This document shows, piece by piece, positions 51,274 through 60,630 of a stretch of DNA of 64,000 nucleotides. Position numbers and translations under genes: made by a program. How positions within the stretch are numbered: the stretch's first letter is position 1; every line of letters begins with the position of its first letter. A model generated the notes under the pieces. That model made no database searches. It had not been told where the DNA came from and saw nothing but the letters and a program-made list of their open reading frames with translations. The stretch comes from Candidatus Melainabacteria bacterium (GTDB lineage Bacteria > Cyanobacteriota > Vampirovibrionia > Obscuribacterales > Obscuribacteraceae): contig JACRFZ010000045.1 of NCBI GenBank assembly GCA_016212515.1, positions 1 to 64,000 on the forward strand, written 5' to 3'.

Positions 51274-51781
51274 GGCTTACTCCGAAGTAAACAAAGTTAG
51301 TAAAAGTGATGTTAGCCCCGCTAAGTTCTGCCGGCCCGATAAATCCTGACTTTTCCAAAGAGACTCCACCCGGAGCAGTAAACTGCCTGAGGGAAACACG
51401 ATGTGGAAAGTGCCGATGAGGCGTATCAGTAATTTAAGTAAGGCTCCAGACAAAAACAAAAGGTAGGGTGATTCGACCTTAGCGACAGGCATACCGGAAA
51501 ATCGAGAATAGCGCGGGACACTTTAATGTGCCGAATTATCCATCCTCGCCCCGAAGCAAACCGCTGAAAGGTCAATTATGGGGGCTTTTAACGCCCTAAA
51601 ACAGGAATTTTTGCTGCTGTTTTTGGCAGACCTTTTCTATGGGACGGAGAGCAAACCACCTTACCAAACGCTCACCGTCCCACCAAACTTATCCAGAGTG
51701 TCCTGTTCTTAGCCACAGTTCCGACACCGCTAGCGCGCTGTTTTCAGAGGCTCCGGCAATCCCCGGCTCCACATGCTGGTC
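51274..51781. other. 508-base intergenic region with several hairpins
   Basis: It contains the upstream block shared with the 28147 gene (51437-51470), and hairpins that could end the 51782 gene: GGGACGG (51641-51647) with CCGTCCC (51675-51681), extended inside by GAGC/GCTC, and AAAACAG (51598-51604) with CTGTTTT (51617-51623). No gene seen. Confidence 0.5.
51437..51470 (-). promoter_or_regulatory. upstream element shared with the 28147 paralogue
   Basis: On the minus strand: CCCTACCTTTTGTTTTT then TCTGGAGC, about 170-195 bases upstream of the 50965 gene, matching the block at 28657-28690 with few changes. Confidence 0.5.
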
Positions 51782-52498
51782 TCAAACCCTCAGCTCCTGC
51801 CGGAAAAGAGGTTGCAGATCGAGAATCAGACTGTTGGGCATGACATACTCTTTAATGCCTTCATGGGGTCTGTTGTCCGTCTCTACCGGACGAGATCCGC
51901 CCTCTATGCGGGTGTAACCGTCTCCGCTAAAGAGTTCAGAGAGTCGGCAACAATGATAGAGAAAACGACGCACCAGCACAGGCACGGCCGCACCGGCCGG
52001 ATCGACTGCCAAAAGGCGATCCAGGGTAATGAAACGTTCATCGGCTGCACCGTTAGCATGCACCGGCGCAAGAGCGAAACCGCAAGTCTTCTCGACTTCG
52101 CTTACCGTCAAGAAAGGGAGTGAAGGAGCGCTGGCGGCAAAATGCCGACTCAACTCCGGATAGACCTGACCGGCACATTCCATGACATTGCTCCAGGTAG
52201 CCAGTCTAGGTCTTGGCCCGCCGGCAAAGGCAAGCAAGTGAAAGGAAACTCCCTGCTCAATATTCTCGCTCACATACTGCCTGGTATAACCGATGGTGAG
52301 CAAGGCGGAAAGTCCATCGGCAGGCAATCTCCCCAGGCCGGAAGGTCCCATGACCATGGCCAGTCGCCGATCGACTTCCGCAGCCAGACGCTCCGGCGGT
52401 TTGCCGGCAACTCTCAGGATGCGGCCGAAAACTCTACCTTTGCAAGAGCGCAGAAAGTGGGAAAGAGAGTCGGTTGAATCCGATGTTTCACTGTCCAT
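51782..52498 (-). CDS. unrecognised protein, 238 residues
   Basis: Soluble mixed protein: LRSCKGRVFGRILRVAGKPP, GLSALLTIGYTRQYVSENIE, FLTVSEVEKTCGFALAPVHA, LVRRFLYHCCRLSELFSG, ending LQPLFRQELRV. It starts five bases after the stop of the large TPR protein gene, without a ribosome site of its own, so it is translationally coupled and probably acts with it. No family recognised. Confidence 0.75.
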   Translation of the reverse strand: MDSETSDSTDSLSHFLRSCKGRVFGRILRVAGKPPERLAAEVDRRLAMVMGPSGLGRLPADGLSALLTIGYTRQYVSENIEQGVSFHLLAFAGGPRPRLATWSNVMECAGQVYPELSRHFAASAPSLPFLTVSEVEKTCGFALAPVHANGAADERFITLDRLLAVDPAGAAVPVLVRRFLYHCCRLSELFSGDGYTRIEGGSRPVETDNRPHEGIKEYVMPNSLILDLQPLFRQELRV

Positions 52499-52503
52499 AC
52501 CGG

Positions 52504-54423
52504 TTACTTGGTCATAACCAGTTCTACCTTGAGGCTCTTGCCTGGTTTGAAAAACTGCTCCCGCTTGTCCTCGGTGCGGCTGGCCTTAAGCACATCCACA
52601 GTCACTCCGGATTTGAGAGCAATGACCAGAGCTTTGGAAGGATCGCCGGCAGTCAAAAACTTACCGTCCTGACCATAGGCCCTGATCAAGAAAGCTGAGT
52701 TCAAGCAATCGGCCTCAGGTCCAATGGCTATACATTCAATCAAGCCCCTCGGGCTGCCGGTTCCGTCATCAGGGGGAAACAACGATTTCTTATCCCGCAT
52801 CTCGGACAATGCCGTGGCAAAGACCTGATCGAAAGCCTCTTTGCGGGCCGATTTGGCATCAATAATCGGCTTATTGACGCCGGGAGTGAGGGGGTTATCC
52901 CAGGCAAAGCGCATGGAACCAAAGACAAAATCCTCCTCTTTGGAAGGATAAACCCGATCTTCACCACCGTAAAAGAAGGTGGCAAAATTAGCCAGAGCCT
53001 GCATTTTATCGACAATCTTCTGGTCATCGCTGTCCTCACTCAAGAGCACGGTGCCATCGGGCAACTGAAACCCGGAAGGAACTTGAGTCAAGACCAGCTT
53101 TTCCTGCCCGCCTCCAAAGAACTTTTCCATAGGTGATGGAGCTTCGTCACTCTTCAAACCGTAGTCAGCCATCATCGTTTGCCCCCGGTCCGTCAACTCC
53201 ACCGAAGAGCGGGTGATGAAGCGCGCCTGCCGTCTGCGATCAGAACTGTAATAGGTCTTACCACTCAAGTCGATGGAGCTTTTGCTGTTATTGGCGGTGC
53301 TGTTAGCCACCATGGTTTTGGCATATTCGCGGGCCATGTAGATGGCACCACCGGCGAGAACAACTACTGCCACCACCGTTAATACCGGTAGCGGGTTAAA
53401 GGGTCTGCGATCGGTGTCCACGCGCTTGAGGCGTCCACCCCTGCCCTCACTGTCTTCACTATGCTGAGGCAAGGGTGAGGCGGTCACGACCGTCGGCTGC
53501 TCCGAATCATCCGGCAGTTTCTCGACGCTCAGGGCCTTGGGCCGGAACATCTCGGGAGAAAGCCGCAAATGGCGCATCTTCTCGTCTTGTTCATACTGAC
53601 CGGGCGCAATCTCATCCCCCTTCAAAGCCCAGATATCATCCACACAGGTGCCGTGGTTATCCTTGGAGAGGACTTCCTGTGGGGGGACTACAGACTTGAG
53701 ACCATGCCCGGTAGACTTGGCTCTCTGTGCTCTCACTTCATTTGCCCAGGAGCTAATTTCGGTATGAGTCCAGGCACTGAGATTTTTCCTGATATCCTCC
53801 GCCGGCTGGGCCAGCAGTCTATCGGCGGCAGTCTGAGCCTCATCGGCGCTGGGAAGAGCCCGGTAGATTCCCGACATTGACTCGGAGAAACCAAACTCTT
53901 CTCGCTTGCTGGCCAGCATATCAGCAAGGCGCTTCTTCTCTTCCGGGTCTTGAACATGCCTTTCTATCAAGATTTCGAAGGAGTCAAATATCACACCAAA
54001 GAGAGCATGCCCGGGGGGAATGGTGTTCTCGGCTAGTTCCAGGGTCAGTTCAAAAGTAGTGAGTGCTTCCGTTACTTCTTCCAACTTTTCGTGAGTGGCA
54101 GCCAGTTTCAGAAGGGCCACCACCACCTGCGCGTCGCTGCTGTCCTGGGCCTTGAGGCGACCAACCGAGAGCCGCTCATAATAGCCTTTGGCTTCGTAAT
54201 AACGCCTCAGGTGATAAAGCGTATCGGCAAGACTGACAAGACACTGAAAAAATTCCGGATCCTCAGTCTCTCCCAACTGTTCAAACTTATCCAGAGCCTT
54301 TATGAAAAGCGGTTCCGCCAATTTGAAATTATCGTTTTCGTAGGCCGACATGCCGGTCTTGAGTGCCAGCTTGGCTTCCTTAAGAGACCGCTCCCTATCT
54401 GAATTTGTATCGGAGTCCGACAT
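52504..54423 (-). CDS. TPR protein with single membrane helix, 639 residues
   Basis: Residues 15-170 hold tetratricopeptide-like helix pairs (ALKTGMSAYENDNFKLAEPLF; LVSLADTLYHLRRYYEAKGY; LLKLAATHEKLEEVTEALTT). A polar linker of 150 residues leads to one membrane helix near 368-388 (PVLTVVAVVVLAGGAIYM) and a 250-residue C-terminal domain that is beta-rich and probably outside the membrane. AGGGGAAG precedes the ATG. It is followed, five bases on, by the 51782 gene. TPR domains bind partner proteins; the C-terminal domain is not recognised. Confidence 0.85.
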   Translation of the reverse strand: MSDSDTNSDRERSLKEAKLALKTGMSAYENDNFKLAEPLFIKALDKFEQLGETEDPEFFQCLVSLADTLYHLRRYYEAKGYYERLSVGRLKAQDSSDAQVVVALLKLAATHEKLEEVTEALTTFELTLELAENTIPPGHALFGVIFDSFEILIERHVQDPEEKKRLADMLASKREEFGFSESMSGIYRALPSADEAQTAADRLLAQPAEDIRKNLSAWTHTEISSWANEVRAQRAKSTGHGLKSVVPPQEVLSKDNHGTCVDDIWALKGDEIAPGQYEQDEKMRHLRLSPEMFRPKALSVEKLPDDSEQPTVVTASPLPQHSEDSEGRGGRLKRVDTDRRPFNPLPVLTVVAVVVLAGGAIYMAREYAKTMVANSTANNSKSSIDLSGKTYYSSDRRRQARFITRSSVELTDRGQTMMADYGLKSDEAPSPMEKFFGGGQEKLVLTQVPSGFQLPDGTVLLSEDSDDQKIVDKMQALANFATFFYGGEDRVYPSKEEDFVFGSMRFAWDNPLTPGVNKPIIDAKSARKEAFDQVFATALSEMRDKKSLFPPDDGTGSPRGLIECIAIGPEADCLNSAFLIRAYGQDGKFLTAGDPSKALVIALKSGVTVDVLKASRTEDKREQFFKPGKSLKVELVMTK

Positions 54424-54633
54424 TCTTCCCCTGTCTGCTAATTCGCTCTGGTAACCAGCAAAGTTACAGATAAACCAGCCTCAAAATCATTGACGTCTAT
54501 CTTGCTATACCCCGGTTATATAACATATCTTGCCTGAGCCTTAATTCTGACAACATTATCGGCAACAAAAGACGAGCTGATCCGGCAAGTAGTTTTACTA
54601 TATTTTTTAATATATCTACAACCAAAAAAATGT

Positions 54634-54679
54634 GGCAACCCCCGCCGCACTGACCATGGTCAAATGCTGCGGGGGTGCC
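54634..54679 (-). terminator. intrinsic terminator of the M50 protease gene
   Basis: ACCCCCGC (54638-54645) pairs with GCGGGGGT (54669-54676), with flanking GGCA/TGCC. On the minus strand the stem is followed by CACATTTTTTT. It starts 11 bases after the stop codon. Confidence 0.85.
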
Positions 54680-54689
54680 CACTAGAACC

Positions 54690-55610
54690 TCAGCGCACCA
54701 GAGCCGAGATGCTGGCCAGCCACCAGAAGGTAGCGCCCAGAAGGACGATCAACCCCAGGTAGACCGACAGAAGCACAGCCTTGGTACCAGCCGAGACAAC
54801 GAAATAGCTCTCGTCCTGCTCCGGTTCCGACTCGTCAACCGCGCCACGCAGCTTGCCGTAGACGAAAACCAGGCAGATGAGGGCCAGCACCGGTCCCATG
54901 ATGTAGTGCCCGAAGTAGAGCCCGTGTACCAGAGCCAACACCACCGGCACCAGGAAGACCCAGCGCGGCAGCCTGGAGAAGCGGCTGTCGATCTCCAGAA
55001 GCCCGAAGACGGCAAAGAGAATCAAGACACCGTCTTCGATGATGAAGGACAGAACCACCAGCGCCAGAAGCCCCAGCCACCAGAAACCGCGCCCGAAGAG
55101 AGTGGCAATTCTGCCGCCGTCCAGAGGCGCAACCGGAATCAGGTTGAAGAGGTTGATGAGCATGCCGATGGCAGCCAACCAGAGCCAGAGCTTATCGCCG
55201 TTCCACTGCCAGACCACCAGGCAGACAAAGGCCCCGAGAGCACCCAGAATCGGTCCCCCCATGGCCATTATCGCCTCATCCCTGGCATTCTTAGGCAATT
55301 CCTTCATGCGAATGAGGGCACCGAGGAAGGGCACGAAGACGGGAGCAGTCACCGGCAAGCCGATCTTGCGAGCCGCCAGCACATGCCCCATCTCATGCAC
55401 CCAAATCAGGGCCACGAAGCCCAGAGCGCCCCAGAATCCCAGGTCCCAGGCCCACCAGTAGCCCACCATGGAGATGGCCATGGAAATGAAGGTGCCCAGG
55501 CCCTTGACCTTGAGAATGGCGCCAAGCAGCACCTTGCCTTTGCTGGCGATGATTGCCAGAAGCGCAAAGATGCTGGAAGACGCCGACTTTGAGACAGAAT
55601 TACCTTTCAT
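54690..55610 (-). CDS. M50 family (site-2-type) membrane metalloprotease
   Basis: A 306-residue polytopic membrane protein. The zinc site HEMGH (72-76) lies in a membrane segment, and the third ligand is in NLIPVAPLDGGRI (156-168, Asp164). The spacing and the absence of a PDZ domain match the short S2P/SREBP-type family. Six or more hydrophobic segments are visible. Substrate unknown; such proteases cleave membrane-spanning proteins such as anti-sigma factors. Codon use is strongly GC-biased. CGGAG precedes the ATG; it follows the 55728 membrane protein gene. Confidence 0.88.
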   Translation of the reverse strand: MKGNSVSKSASSSIFALLAIIASKGKVLLGAILKVKGLGTFISMAISMVGYWWAWDLGFWGALGFVALIWVHEMGHVLAARKIGLPVTAPVFVPFLGALIRMKELPKNARDEAIMAMGGPILGALGAFVCLVVWQWNGDKLWLWLAAIGMLINLFNLIPVAPLDGGRIATLFGRGFWWLGLLALVVLSFIIEDGVLILFAVFGLLEIDSRFSRLPRWVFLVPVVLALVHGLYFGHYIMGPVLALICLVFVYGKLRGAVDESEPEQDESYFVVSAGTKAVLLSVYLGLIVLLGATFWWLASISALVR

Positions 55611-55676
55611 TGTGTTTCTCCGCGTTCATAGCCAAAGTGCTTGCTGAACTTCCCCTCCTGCGGAAGCGCAGCGAGA

Positions 55677-55700
55677 GGGGCTCCCCTTGCGAGGAGCCCC
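55677..55700 (-). terminator. hairpin after the 55728 gene
   Basis: GGGGCTCC (55677-55684) pairs with GGAGCCCC (55693-55700). No T tract follows, so partial termination before the protease gene is possible. Confidence 0.5.
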
Positions 55701-55727
55701 CCGTTGCGCCAGGACGGATGCCCTGGT

Positions 55728-57623
55728 TTACTTGCGGGCCGGCTGCGCCGACTCGCCGCCAGTGACCTTGCCGTCCGCCTCGATTTCGGCAGCCGAGAAG
55801 GTCGTCACCGCCAGCTCCGGACCCTGGATGTCCAGGTAGGAGAAGCGCACGTGGTCGCCGGCCTGCACGAACGGCACCTTGGTGTAGGTGTCGCGCGTCA
55901 GGGTGAAGATGCGCTTGTCGCCCTCGATGAGGAAGGCATACACAGCCTGTTGCTGCTGCGCATTGCCGGGCAGCGTGGAGATGCGGAAGATCTTGCCCGC
56001 CACCTCTTTGCTCACCTGCGCTTCACGGGCGATACCACCCTCGCCGCTGCCGCGCTTGGCCAACTGGTTGGAATAGAGGGCCAGGGCACGCTGCATGTCG
56101 GGAGCGATGACCACATCGGCTGAGTTCTGCCCATGGGCATGGAGCAGGCCGACAGCCAGGTAGGAACTGCCGACGGACTGGGGCGAGGTGTAGATGCCCA
56201 CCCAGGTCAACTCGCCGTAGATCGAGTAGAGCTGCACCGACTCCACGCTGAAGTTCTTGAACTGGCCCGTACCCGGAGCATGAGACATGGTATCAACGAC
56301 GGTAGCACCGACGTTGAAGCCGCGCAGCCCCGGATAGTAGACCATCTCGTTCTTGGTGGTGTCGGCCACGAGTACGCCCGCGACGCTGTGGTCGGTATCG
56401 CGGGTAGAGGTCATGGGCATGACCCAGACCGAGTGGTCGGTGGTGGTGTAGTTGAGGTCGAACTCGGAAGGCTTGAGGGTGCCGTCCTTGCGCACGCCGA
56501 AGAAGACGCTCCAGTAGTTATTCTTGGCGAATTCACCGGAATACAGACCCCAGTTCTCAGCATACTCCTTGATCAGGTCCTCCGGGTTGGCGCGCTCGAT
56601 CCAGTGCGGCTGTTCACCGAACTTGTACTCCACCACCTTGGGCGCCCGCTCGGAAACGTCGACCACGATCACCTTGGTGATTTCGCGACCGGCGATGCCG
56701 CCGAAAGGACGCTTGATGTAGGTGACCACCCAGTGCGGCTTCCAGTTGTCGTCGGCCTCGAACTTGGCGTCCACCAGCATGCCGCCGGTATAGCCCAGGT
56801 TGTAGAGGTGACGGTTCAGATTCAGACCGAAGTTGCCCTCCTCGAAGAGCGTCATGCTGAAACCCAGCTTCAGGAAGGCGTCCTTGTTGGGATCCTGAGC
56901 ATCCACCACCACGTAGCCGGGGCTCATGGGCTCACCGAAGTTCATGGAGTCAGCGAAGTTGGCGAACTCCAGAGGTGCGACCCAGTAGCGATGACCGGCG
57001 ATGGACTGCAGGTCATAGGCGTCGGGGTCGATCTTGTACTTGCTGCCCAGATTGGCATCCGGGCTGGAGGTGAGCGCCGTCTGACCCTTGAAGGCAGCGT
57101 TCTTCTTGGTGACACGCACCATCCGATTGGGATCGGTGGGCGGGATCACCTCGTCGGGCGCCGCAATGCGGATCTTGGGCTGAGCGGCAAAGCGTTGCGC
57201 GTTATCGGAGCCCCAGGCGTTGTAGGTGTACTGCACCGTCGGCACCACGAAGACCAACATCACCAGCCCCAGAACTGAGCTGACGACCATGCGCGCGCGC
57301 CACTCGTGCAGGAAGAGGGCCAGCACCGTCGACGGTACCACGGCCGCGAAGAGCGGCCAGTAGTAGCCGAAGTAGCTGCCCTGGAAGGAGGGCATGAAGT
57401 AATACATCACCACCCGCACCAGGGCCAGGGAGACCAGGGCACTGGTGATGCAGCCCACCGTCAGGGTGCGCTTGCGGTCGTAGGGCTTGCGCCGGTCGTA
57501 GCTGTAGCGGTCATCCGCGCTCGGCTTCGCCTCCTTGAAGAAGAAGTTGAAGGCGGCGAAGATGCCGGCACTGACAAGAGCCACCAGCAACGCCAGGGGC
57601 CAGAAGTTGGAATCGAAGATCAT
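55728..57623 (-). CDS. large membrane protein with extracytoplasmic-type domain, 631 residues
   Basis: Four hydrophobic segments in the first 135 residues (SNFWPLALLVALVSAGIFAA; VGCITSALVSLALVRVVMYY; YYWPLFAAVVPSTVLALFL; VVSSVLGLVMLVFVVPTVQY), with a basic loop (RRKPYDRKRT) after the first. The remaining 490 residues form a large, probably beta-rich domain with many Tyr, Asn and Asp residues. No family recognised. Codon use is GC-biased, as in the protease gene that follows, suggesting co-expression. GGAG precedes the ATG at 57623. Confidence 0.82.
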   Translation of the reverse strand: MIFDSNFWPLALLVALVSAGIFAAFNFFFKEAKPSADDRYSYDRRKPYDRKRTLTVGCITSALVSLALVRVVMYYFMPSFQGSYFGYYWPLFAAVVPSTVLALFLHEWRARMVVSSVLGLVMLVFVVPTVQYTYNAWGSDNAQRFAAQPKIRIAAPDEVIPPTDPNRMVRVTKKNAAFKGQTALTSSPDANLGSKYKIDPDAYDLQSIAGHRYWVAPLEFANFADSMNFGEPMSPGYVVVDAQDPNKDAFLKLGFSMTLFEEGNFGLNLNRHLYNLGYTGGMLVDAKFEADDNWKPHWVVTYIKRPFGGIAGREITKVIVVDVSERAPKVVEYKFGEQPHWIERANPEDLIKEYAENWGLYSGEFAKNNYWSVFFGVRKDGTLKPSEFDLNYTTTDHSVWVMPMTSTRDTDHSVAGVLVADTTKNEMVYYPGLRGFNVGATVVDTMSHAPGTGQFKNFSVESVQLYSIYGELTWVGIYTSPQSVGSSYLAVGLLHAHGQNSADVVIAPDMQRALALYSNQLAKRGSGEGGIAREAQVSKEVAGKIFRISTLPGNAQQQQAVYAFLIEGDKRIFTLTRDTYTKVPFVQAGDHVRFSYLDIQGPELAVTTFSAAEIEADGKVTGGESAQPARK

Positions 57624-57675
57624 GTGTTGTTTCTCCTGCGCTATTCAGCGCCGTTAGACTTGATACAGAACGTGA

Positions 57676-57942
57676 CTAGCCGAGGGAAGCGGGTTTGGTC
57701 GCTTCCTCCAGCCTGGTGATGAGGACAAAAGCCTCTTCCCTGCTAGCGCCGCACACATCCGGCATGGGCTCGAAACTGGAGCACACACGGGGACGCTGCG
57801 GCTGTCCGAAGAGCTTGCAGAGATTGACCTCGGACAGGTGCGGACACCTGACTCCGGCCGGCTTCCCCGCAGGCATGCCGGGGATGGGCGAGGAAATGGA
57901 GATTGCCGTGCAGCAAACCCCACAATTCGAGCGACAGAGCAT
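57676..57942 (-). CDS. YkgJ-family cysteine cluster protein
   Basis: An 88-residue protein with eight cysteines in the YkgJ (zinc or iron chelating) order: Cys3, Cys7, Cys10-Cys11 (CGVCCTA), Cys33 (RCPHLSEVNL), Cys42, Cys54 (RPRVCSSF) and Cys64 (DVCG). Members bind a metal, probably zinc or iron-sulfur, with unknown function. GAGAGGA precedes the ATG. A different frame in the same area (57654-57923) is discarded because the Cys pattern fits only this one. Confidence 0.85.
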   Translation of the reverse strand: MLCRSNCGVCCTAISISSPIPGMPAGKPAGVRCPHLSEVNLCKLFGQPQRPRVCSSFEPMPDVCGASREEAFVLITRLEEATKPASLG

Positions 57943-57985
57943 CGGTCCTCTCTCGATTTTCGGGTTACAGACAGAAGCAGAAGCG

Positions 57986-58303
57986 TCAGCCCAGGGCGGA
58001 AGTATCCACCGTCAGACCGAGGCGTTCCGCCACCTTCTCCACCACAGCCTTGATCTTGGGCCGGTCATCGGTCCAGAACTCCCAGCCGGTGGAGCCTTCC
58101 CACTGGCACTGGTTGAAGATGTGGGGCTTGATGCCGAACTCCTCCGCCGCCTCGCACAGGTACTGGTTCACAGTCCAGCGCTCGGAGTCGGGGATGCGGC
58201 TGTAGCAGGGCTCGTAGGCCACGAAGCCTTCGTCGTGGGCCAGGTCGTTGGCGAAGAAAATCCAGCTCTTGCCGCCGCGGGGAGGTTCGAGAACGAGCTG
58301 CAT
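57986..58303 (-). CDS. small unrecognised protein, 105 residues
   Basis: Soluble acidic protein (MQLVLEPPRGGKSWIFFAND, with a Trp/Glu-rich middle QCQWEGSTGWEFWTDDRPK, and a helical end KAVVEKVAERLGLTVD). AAAGGA precedes the ATG at 58303; a longer frame to 58555 has no site. GC-biased codons. Followed after 43 bases by the YkgJ gene. Not recognised. Confidence 0.75.
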   Translation of the reverse strand: MQLVLEPPRGGKSWIFFANDLAHDEGFVAYEPCYSRIPDSERWTVNQYLCEAAEEFGIKPHIFNQCQWEGSTGWEFWTDDRPKIKAVVEKVAERLGLTVDTSALG

Positions 58304-59463
58304 GGTCAGTCCTTTCAAGAAGGGTGGATTAGAAGACAACCGACAAATCAGCCGCTTCAAACAAAGACCCATCACCTTACCAATCAACCCGACACCTTCC
58401 GACTCGCACCAAGCGAGTGGAAAAGTATTGTGGCTGAGGAATGTCGGCTTTGGCTTGGGCTTTAGGCTCGGTTTGAAAGAAGGAAGATTTGTACCCAACA
58501 CCCTAGCAAAACTCGCCCGGCATCCGGCTTGCGCAAAAATACCCGAGCACGACACCGGCGAGTTCGGTCAAAGTCTGAAACCACCCCGGAGCGCCAGCTT
58601 TCGAGTAACGCCGCAGGACAGAAGCAGGCTCTTGATAGAGCTAGCAGATACTCCACTGCCTGCGTGTATTCACCATATGAAGCATTAAATTAACTGGATT
58701 AAAGATTAGCGAGATACTGCTAACCAAGACATTTACAGGCAATATCAGAGAACAAGAGCGTACATTAACGGGCTATCACATCCTCGCTAACCTCCCAGAC
58801 TCCTGTCCGGAACTTTCCCACACAAATTAAGCAGGCGTGCCTCGGCAAGCAAAAGAGTCACCCACTAGACTGAGCGCCGGAAAAACAAAGGTATTTTTTG
58901 CCGCTCAAACAGCACCACAGAGAGTACCGCACCCAGATCAGCACTTGAGATCCGAGAAGGTACCATTGACCGATTTACCACACGGCAGCGAGACACTGAT
59001 AACCGGGATAGATCTCATTGCCTTCCATCCCCTCTCGAAAGATGCCCGCGGCACAGCCGGAAAGCCGCCTGTGTTCGTAAACACGGTCTTCCGGTCCGGG
59101 CTGCATCGACTCTATGAGCAAATCCTACTTTGCCCGGCATCCGGCCACCCTGGTAAATACAAGAAGTTCCTACACTTCATCCACTGACAAGAGCTTCCAA
59201 GCAACCATTTTCTAAGTCTTCCCCGACCTTTTCTTCCCTTTCGTCGAACTGCCTTGCTTCAGCCAGATTCTGAACAATCCTTCGACAGCGGGAAGAGTTT
59301 GTCTACTACCTTGACCCTGCCGAAGCATGCACCCATGACCTGAACTGGCTTCCAGCCCGAGGCTAATTCACAACTCTTCTTTCCAAACATTTACTGGTGC
59401 GCCCAGGGCATTTTAGAACGCGCACCAGCAAGCTAATCTTCAACAAGTCACGAGGACACAACT
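58304..59463. other. 1.2-kb divergent intergenic region
   Basis: Separates the minus-strand run from the 59464 gene. The frame at 58837-59187 (+) starts with GTG, has no ribosome site and a low-complexity composition; not annotated. I see no repeat or RNA gene. Confidence 0.4.
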
Positions 59464-60000
59464 ATGACAATGGCATATACCTGGGTTGACACCCTGCAAT
59501 TTAAGATTCTCATTCCTCAGTCCGAGGCTAACCATGCGGAAAAGCCGCCCTCACCCATCGGTCGAAAACTGATTGCTCGCCTGGACAAAAGCTTCAGCAC
59601 CATTCTTGAAGCAGGTGCCAAACCCGCTGCTCAAGCAGGCACCCTCAGGCAACTGGAAGCTTCAATTATCGACTGCACTGAGCTGAAGGAAGGTGAGTAT
59701 AAGCTCTGGAAACACGGCCGATACTACATCTTCTTCATCTGCGGCAAATGCGGCGGCAGTGTCAGCCTGAGCGAAGGCTGTCAGCACTGCCACACCGCCT
59801 ATGGTGCGCTAGAAAATTGCGAAGAGCTGGCTTCCGAACATCTCTGCGATCACCGCCTGCCCCTGCCGGCGCCGGTGGCCAGATTTGTGAAAGCCAACAA
59901 ACTCTGGCAATTCCAGCAAGACCCGGAAGAAGCTCGTGCGAGCACTCTAGCCGCACAAGAGCCGGTTAAAGGGAAGCCGAAACTGAATAAAACCAAGTAA
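59464..60000 (+). CDS. zinc-ribbon protein, 178 residues
   Basis: An N-terminal half of mixed structure, then YYIFFICGKCGGSVSLSEGCQHCHTAYG: two CxxC pairs 13 residues apart (near residues 99-116) typical of a zinc ribbon. The C-terminal tail is rich in Ala, Lys, Pro and Glu, probably flexible. GAGGA precedes the ATG, and a perfect terminator follows. Function unknown. Confidence 0.82.
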   Translation: MTMAYTWVDTLQFKILIPQSEANHAEKPPSPIGRKLIARLDKSFSTILEAGAKPAAQAGTLRQLEASIIDCTELKEGEYKLWKHGRYYIFFICGKCGGSVSLSEGCQHCHTAYGALENCEELASEHLCDHRLPLPAPVARFVKANKLWQFQQDPEEARASTLAAQEPVKGKPKLNKTK

Positions 60001-60012
60001 CACTAAGAACTT

Positions 60013-60047
60013 GAAAGGAAGCGCAAATTTCCCCGGCGCTTCCTTTC
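60013..60047 (+). terminator. intrinsic terminator of 59464 gene
   Basis: Perfect 12-bp stem GAAAGGAAGCGC (60013-60024) with GCGCTTCCTTTC (60036-60047), followed by TCCTTTTCC. Confidence 0.8.
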
Positions 60048-60133
60048 TCCTTTTCCTGTTGCCAAAAACACCGTCCCGACTACCGCTTTTTTTGAATTTC
60101 GCCATCTTACTACGCCTTATCGTATCTCGCGGC

Positions 60134-60164
60134 AAAAAAAGTAGACCACCGGCAGGCGGCCTAC
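60134..60164 (-). terminator. intrinsic terminator of 60220 gene
   Basis: As minus-strand RNA, GUAGGCCGCC and GGUGGUCUAC (60164-60141) pair with G-U wobbles only in this orientation, followed by seven U residues. Confidence 0.85.
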
Positions 60165-60219
60165 CCGAAAGCACAACCAGACTAACTCTTGGGAAAGTCA
60201 GGTGGCGCTACCGCACCAA

Positions 60220-60573
60220 TCAAGCGGTCAATTCATCGAAAGCATCGACGATTCCGTTATGGAGATAACCGAAGTTATCGTAGGCGTCGGCCGGCTTCAC
60301 CGCTCCTCCTGCAAAAAGTCGCCGCCCGTTTTCCAGGTGACCCTGCAGGTACTGGCTCCAGTACTGCCCCGCTTCAGACGAGTCGTACTCGCCCGCCAGC
60401 ACTTGCTGGAACTGAGCGGCAGCGTCGATGAAACGCCGCATCGGCTCCAGGGCACAAGCCGGAACACAATCGGGACCAGGGGCCAAATCACGCACCTGAC
60501 GCGCCCCGGCCAGGAAACCCTCGTAGGCACCAAAGATGCGTAAATGCCGTGCATCTGACTTGCTATCTCTCAT
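60220..60573 (-). CDS. small helical protein, 117 residues
   Basis: Soluble, with two Cys (PDCVPACAL) and helical segments (EPMRRFIDAAAQFQQVLAG; AGQYWSQYLQGHLENGRRLF). AGGAG precedes the ATG at 60573. It follows the 60631 gene by 57 bases; both have GC-biased codons. Not recognised. Confidence 0.78.
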   Translation of the reverse strand: MRDSKSDARHLRIFGAYEGFLAGARQVRDLAPGPDCVPACALEPMRRFIDAAAQFQQVLAGEYDSSEAGQYWSQYLQGHLENGRRLFAGGAVKPADAYDNFGYLHNGIVDAFDELTA

Positions 60574-60630
60574 GGTTTCTCCTGCAGACAGAGTCATATT
60601 TGAAATGGCGGGAAGCGGCGCACTCCAGCT

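Noticed and set aside
58837..59187. Plus-strand frame of 116 codons starting with GTG
   Set aside because: No ribosome site, no domain and non-coding-like composition.
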